A stretch of DNA of 64,000 nt, taken from assembly GCF_900129545.1 (NCBI RefSeq), contig NZ_FQWB01000001.1, forward strand, positions 1,302,001-1,366,000, written 5' to 3'. Shown here piece after piece: positions 62,668 to 64,000 of the stretch; within the stretch, counting starts at the first letter, position 1; the number at the start of each line of letters is the position of its first letter. A program made the translations under genes and the position numbers. Origin of the DNA: Flavobacterium fluvii. Lineage in GTDB: Bacteria; Bacteroidota; Bacteroidia; Flavobacteriales; Flavobacteriaceae. The notes beneath the pieces are model-generated. The model did no database searches and had not been told where the DNA came from. It saw nothing but the letters and a program-made list of their open reading frames with translations.

Positions 62668-64000
62668 ATGAAGAAGTTCATTGCATTTACAGCAATTTTA
62701 ACCTTACTAATTGGTTGTGGTAAAACAAGCGACAAAGGAGAATTGGTTGGTGTTAAAGGAGCAAAATGGCATCCTGAGAAACCTTATGGAATGGCTTTAG
62801 TTCCGGGAGGTTCATTTATTATGGGAAAATCTGATGAAGATGTTGCCAATGTAGGAGACGCAACCACTAAAACGGTTACCGTTCGTTCTTTTTATATGGA
62901 CGAAACAGAAATTACCAATAGAGAATACCGTGAATTTGTTGAATGGGTTAAAGATTCAACAATGAGGGTTAGATTGGCAATTCTTGCTGACGAATCCGGT
63001 ATAAAACCTGGTGATGGAGCTGCAAAAGGAAAAGGTAAAAATGCTGGTAGCATTGGAGATTTTGCTTTTAATGATCAAGATCCTGATAAAATGACTGCTT
63101 ATGACAAATACATGTACGACAACTATTATAGTGTTGGTACAGATGATGATCCTTATGCAGGTAGAAAATTGAATCGCAAAGTGAAATTGATTAAAGATAC
63201 TAAATTGTATCCTGACGAATATTATACTGAGGTGATGGATTCCATGTATTTGCCTTTAGAAGCTTCATACAATGGATTAAGGACTATTGATGTTGACAAA
63301 TTGAAATTCAGGTATTCTTGGATGGATATTCAAGCTGCGGCAAGAGCCAAAGTGGGCAAGAGAAAAGATTTTATCAGAACAGAACAAGTAAAAGTATATC
63401 CTGATACCACTACTTGGATCAAAGATTTCTCCTATTCTTATAACGAGCCAATGCACAACGATTATTTCTGGCACCAAGCTTATGGTGATTATCCAGTAGT
63501 GGGTGTTAACTGGCAACAGGCAAAAGCATTTTGTGCATGGAGAACCTTGAAAAAAAATACTTGGATTAAATCTAAAGCTAAAGGTCGTGACCAGGTAAAT
63601 AATTTCAGATTGCCTTCTGAAGCAGAGTGGGAATATTCGGCAAGAGGTGGTCTAGAATCTGCTACTTATCCTTGGGGTGGACCTTACACTAAAAATGACA
63701 GAGGTTGCTTTTTGGCTAATTTCAAACCTATGAGAGGGGATTATGCAGCGGATCAAGCTTTGTATACCGTTGAAGCAAAATCGTATGAGCCAAATGGATA
63801 CAACCTTTATAATATGGCCGGGAATGTGGCGGAATGGACTGATTCTGCTTATGATCCTAATGCATACGAATATGTTTCTACCATGAACCCGAACAATATG
63901 GACACTTCCAACAAGCGTAAAGTAGTTCGTGGTGGTTCTTGGAAAGATGTTGCCTATTTCCTTCAAGTAAGTACAAGAACATTTGAATATGCTGATTCAG
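62668..64000 (+). CDS. gldK: Gliding motility/T9SS lipoprotein GldK (3' end outside window)
   Basis: The first 444 codons run open to the window edge. The lipoprotein signal is MKKFIAFTAILTLLIGC with Cys17, followed by a formylglycine-generating-enzyme/sulfatase-modifying-factor fold. The stretches seen are MALVPGGSFIMGKSDED, MDETEITNREYREFV, VGVNWQQAKAFCAW, FRLPSEAEWEYSARGG, GYNLYNMAGNVAEWTDSAYD and VVRGGSWKDVAYFLQ. GldK forms the periplasmic/outer-membrane ring of the type IX secretion system with GldN; gldL, gldM and gldN usually follow. The FGE catalytic cysteines are not expected to act in GldK. The identification is firm. Confidence 0.95.
   Translation, partial: MKKFIAFTAILTLLIGCGKTSDKGELVGVKGAKWHPEKPYGMALVPGGSFIMGKSDEDVANVGDATTKTVTVRSFYMDETEITNREYREFVEWVKDSTMRVRLAILADESGIKPGDGAAKGKGKNAGSIGDFAFNDQDPDKMTAYDKYMYDNYYSVGTDDDPYAGRKLNRKVKLIKDTKLYPDEYYTEVMDSMYLPLEASYNGLRTIDVDKLKFRYSWMDIQAAARAKVGKRKDFIRTEQVKVYPDTTTWIKDFSYSYNEPMHNDYFWHQAYGDYPVVGVNWQQAKAFCAWRTLKKNTWIKSKAKGRDQVNNFRLPSEAEWEYSARGGLESATYPWGGPYTKNDRGCFLANFKPMRGDYAADQALYTVEAKSYEPNGYNLYNMAGNVAEWTDSAYDPNAYEYVSTMNPNNMDTSNKRKVVRGGSWKDVAYFLQVSTRTFEYADS

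Overview
The window is a stretch of chromosome from a low-GC member of the Bacteroidota, most likely Flavobacterium or a close relative in the Flavobacteriaceae. The evidence is the gliding/type IX secretion genes gldB, gldC and gldK, a large secreted protein with a type A T9SS C-terminal signal, a dcw cluster with an FtsZ that has a very long C-terminal spacer, the exosortase XrtF pair, HYC_CC_PP and GxxExxY family genes, a tRNA without an encoded CCA, and many upstream regions carrying the Bacteroidota -7 box TAnnTTTG. There is no phage, no plasmid backbone and no CRISPR array. Most of the window is conserved core genome with small accessory islands.

Layout. 1-5460: end of dnaG, a NarL-type response regulator, nadE, the gliding pair gldB-gldC, the GTPase engB and an alpha/beta hydrolase. 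5740-21740: a complete dcw operon (mraZ, rsmH, ftsL-like, PBP/ftsI, murE, mraY, murD, ftsW, murG, murC, ftsQ, ftsA, ftsZ), with tight or overlapping genes, one promoter with an MraZ-type repeat operator in front and a strong terminator behind. 21940-24060: a YqeY-like protein, tRNA-Arg(TCG), an MtfA-like zinc peptidase and a CBS-pair protein. 24100-30380: a 1289-residue multidomain T9SS cargo protein, rpe, the housekeeping sigma factor and a small membrane protein. 30550-37890: a LytTR regulator with a TPR histidine kinase, an unknown protein, pnp, rpsO, a TonB-domain protein and a GAF/fRMsr-like protein. 37960-41280: XrtF and its partner, then an ATP-cone/PD-(D/E)XK nuclease and a beta-CASP metallo-beta-lactamase nuclease. 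41340-45110: a metal-handling locus (HYC_CC_PP, TonB receptor, HMA protein) and a DedA protein. 45190-50020: two tandem paralogous envelope proteins. 50200-57560: groEL, groES, secG, a TPR protein, LptE, a sigma-54 activator, a 48-residue membrane peptide, a GxxExxY protein and miaB. 57890-64000: an outer-membrane barrel protein, topA, a ureohydrolase-fold protein that has lost metal ligands, and the start of gldK.

How it fits together. The core is envelope biogenesis. The dcw operon builds and divides the peptidoglycan sacculus; DNPR in MurE indicates meso-diaminopimelate. GldB, GldC and GldK belong to the gliding/T9SS machine, and the big lamin-tail protein is a probable client. LptE, SecG and a sigma-54 activator share one transcription unit.

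Less understood pieces that deserve attention are the MraZ-type operator, the ATP-cone nuclease next to a beta-CASP nuclease, the XrtF pair without a visible substrate, the cysteine-rich metal locus, the degenerate ureohydrolase between topA and gldK, the GxxExxY gene inside an inverted repeat, and several families of short dispersed intergenic palindromes. No database search was possible. Family names rest on recognised motifs and order, and promoter and terminator calls rest on motif and base pairing only.
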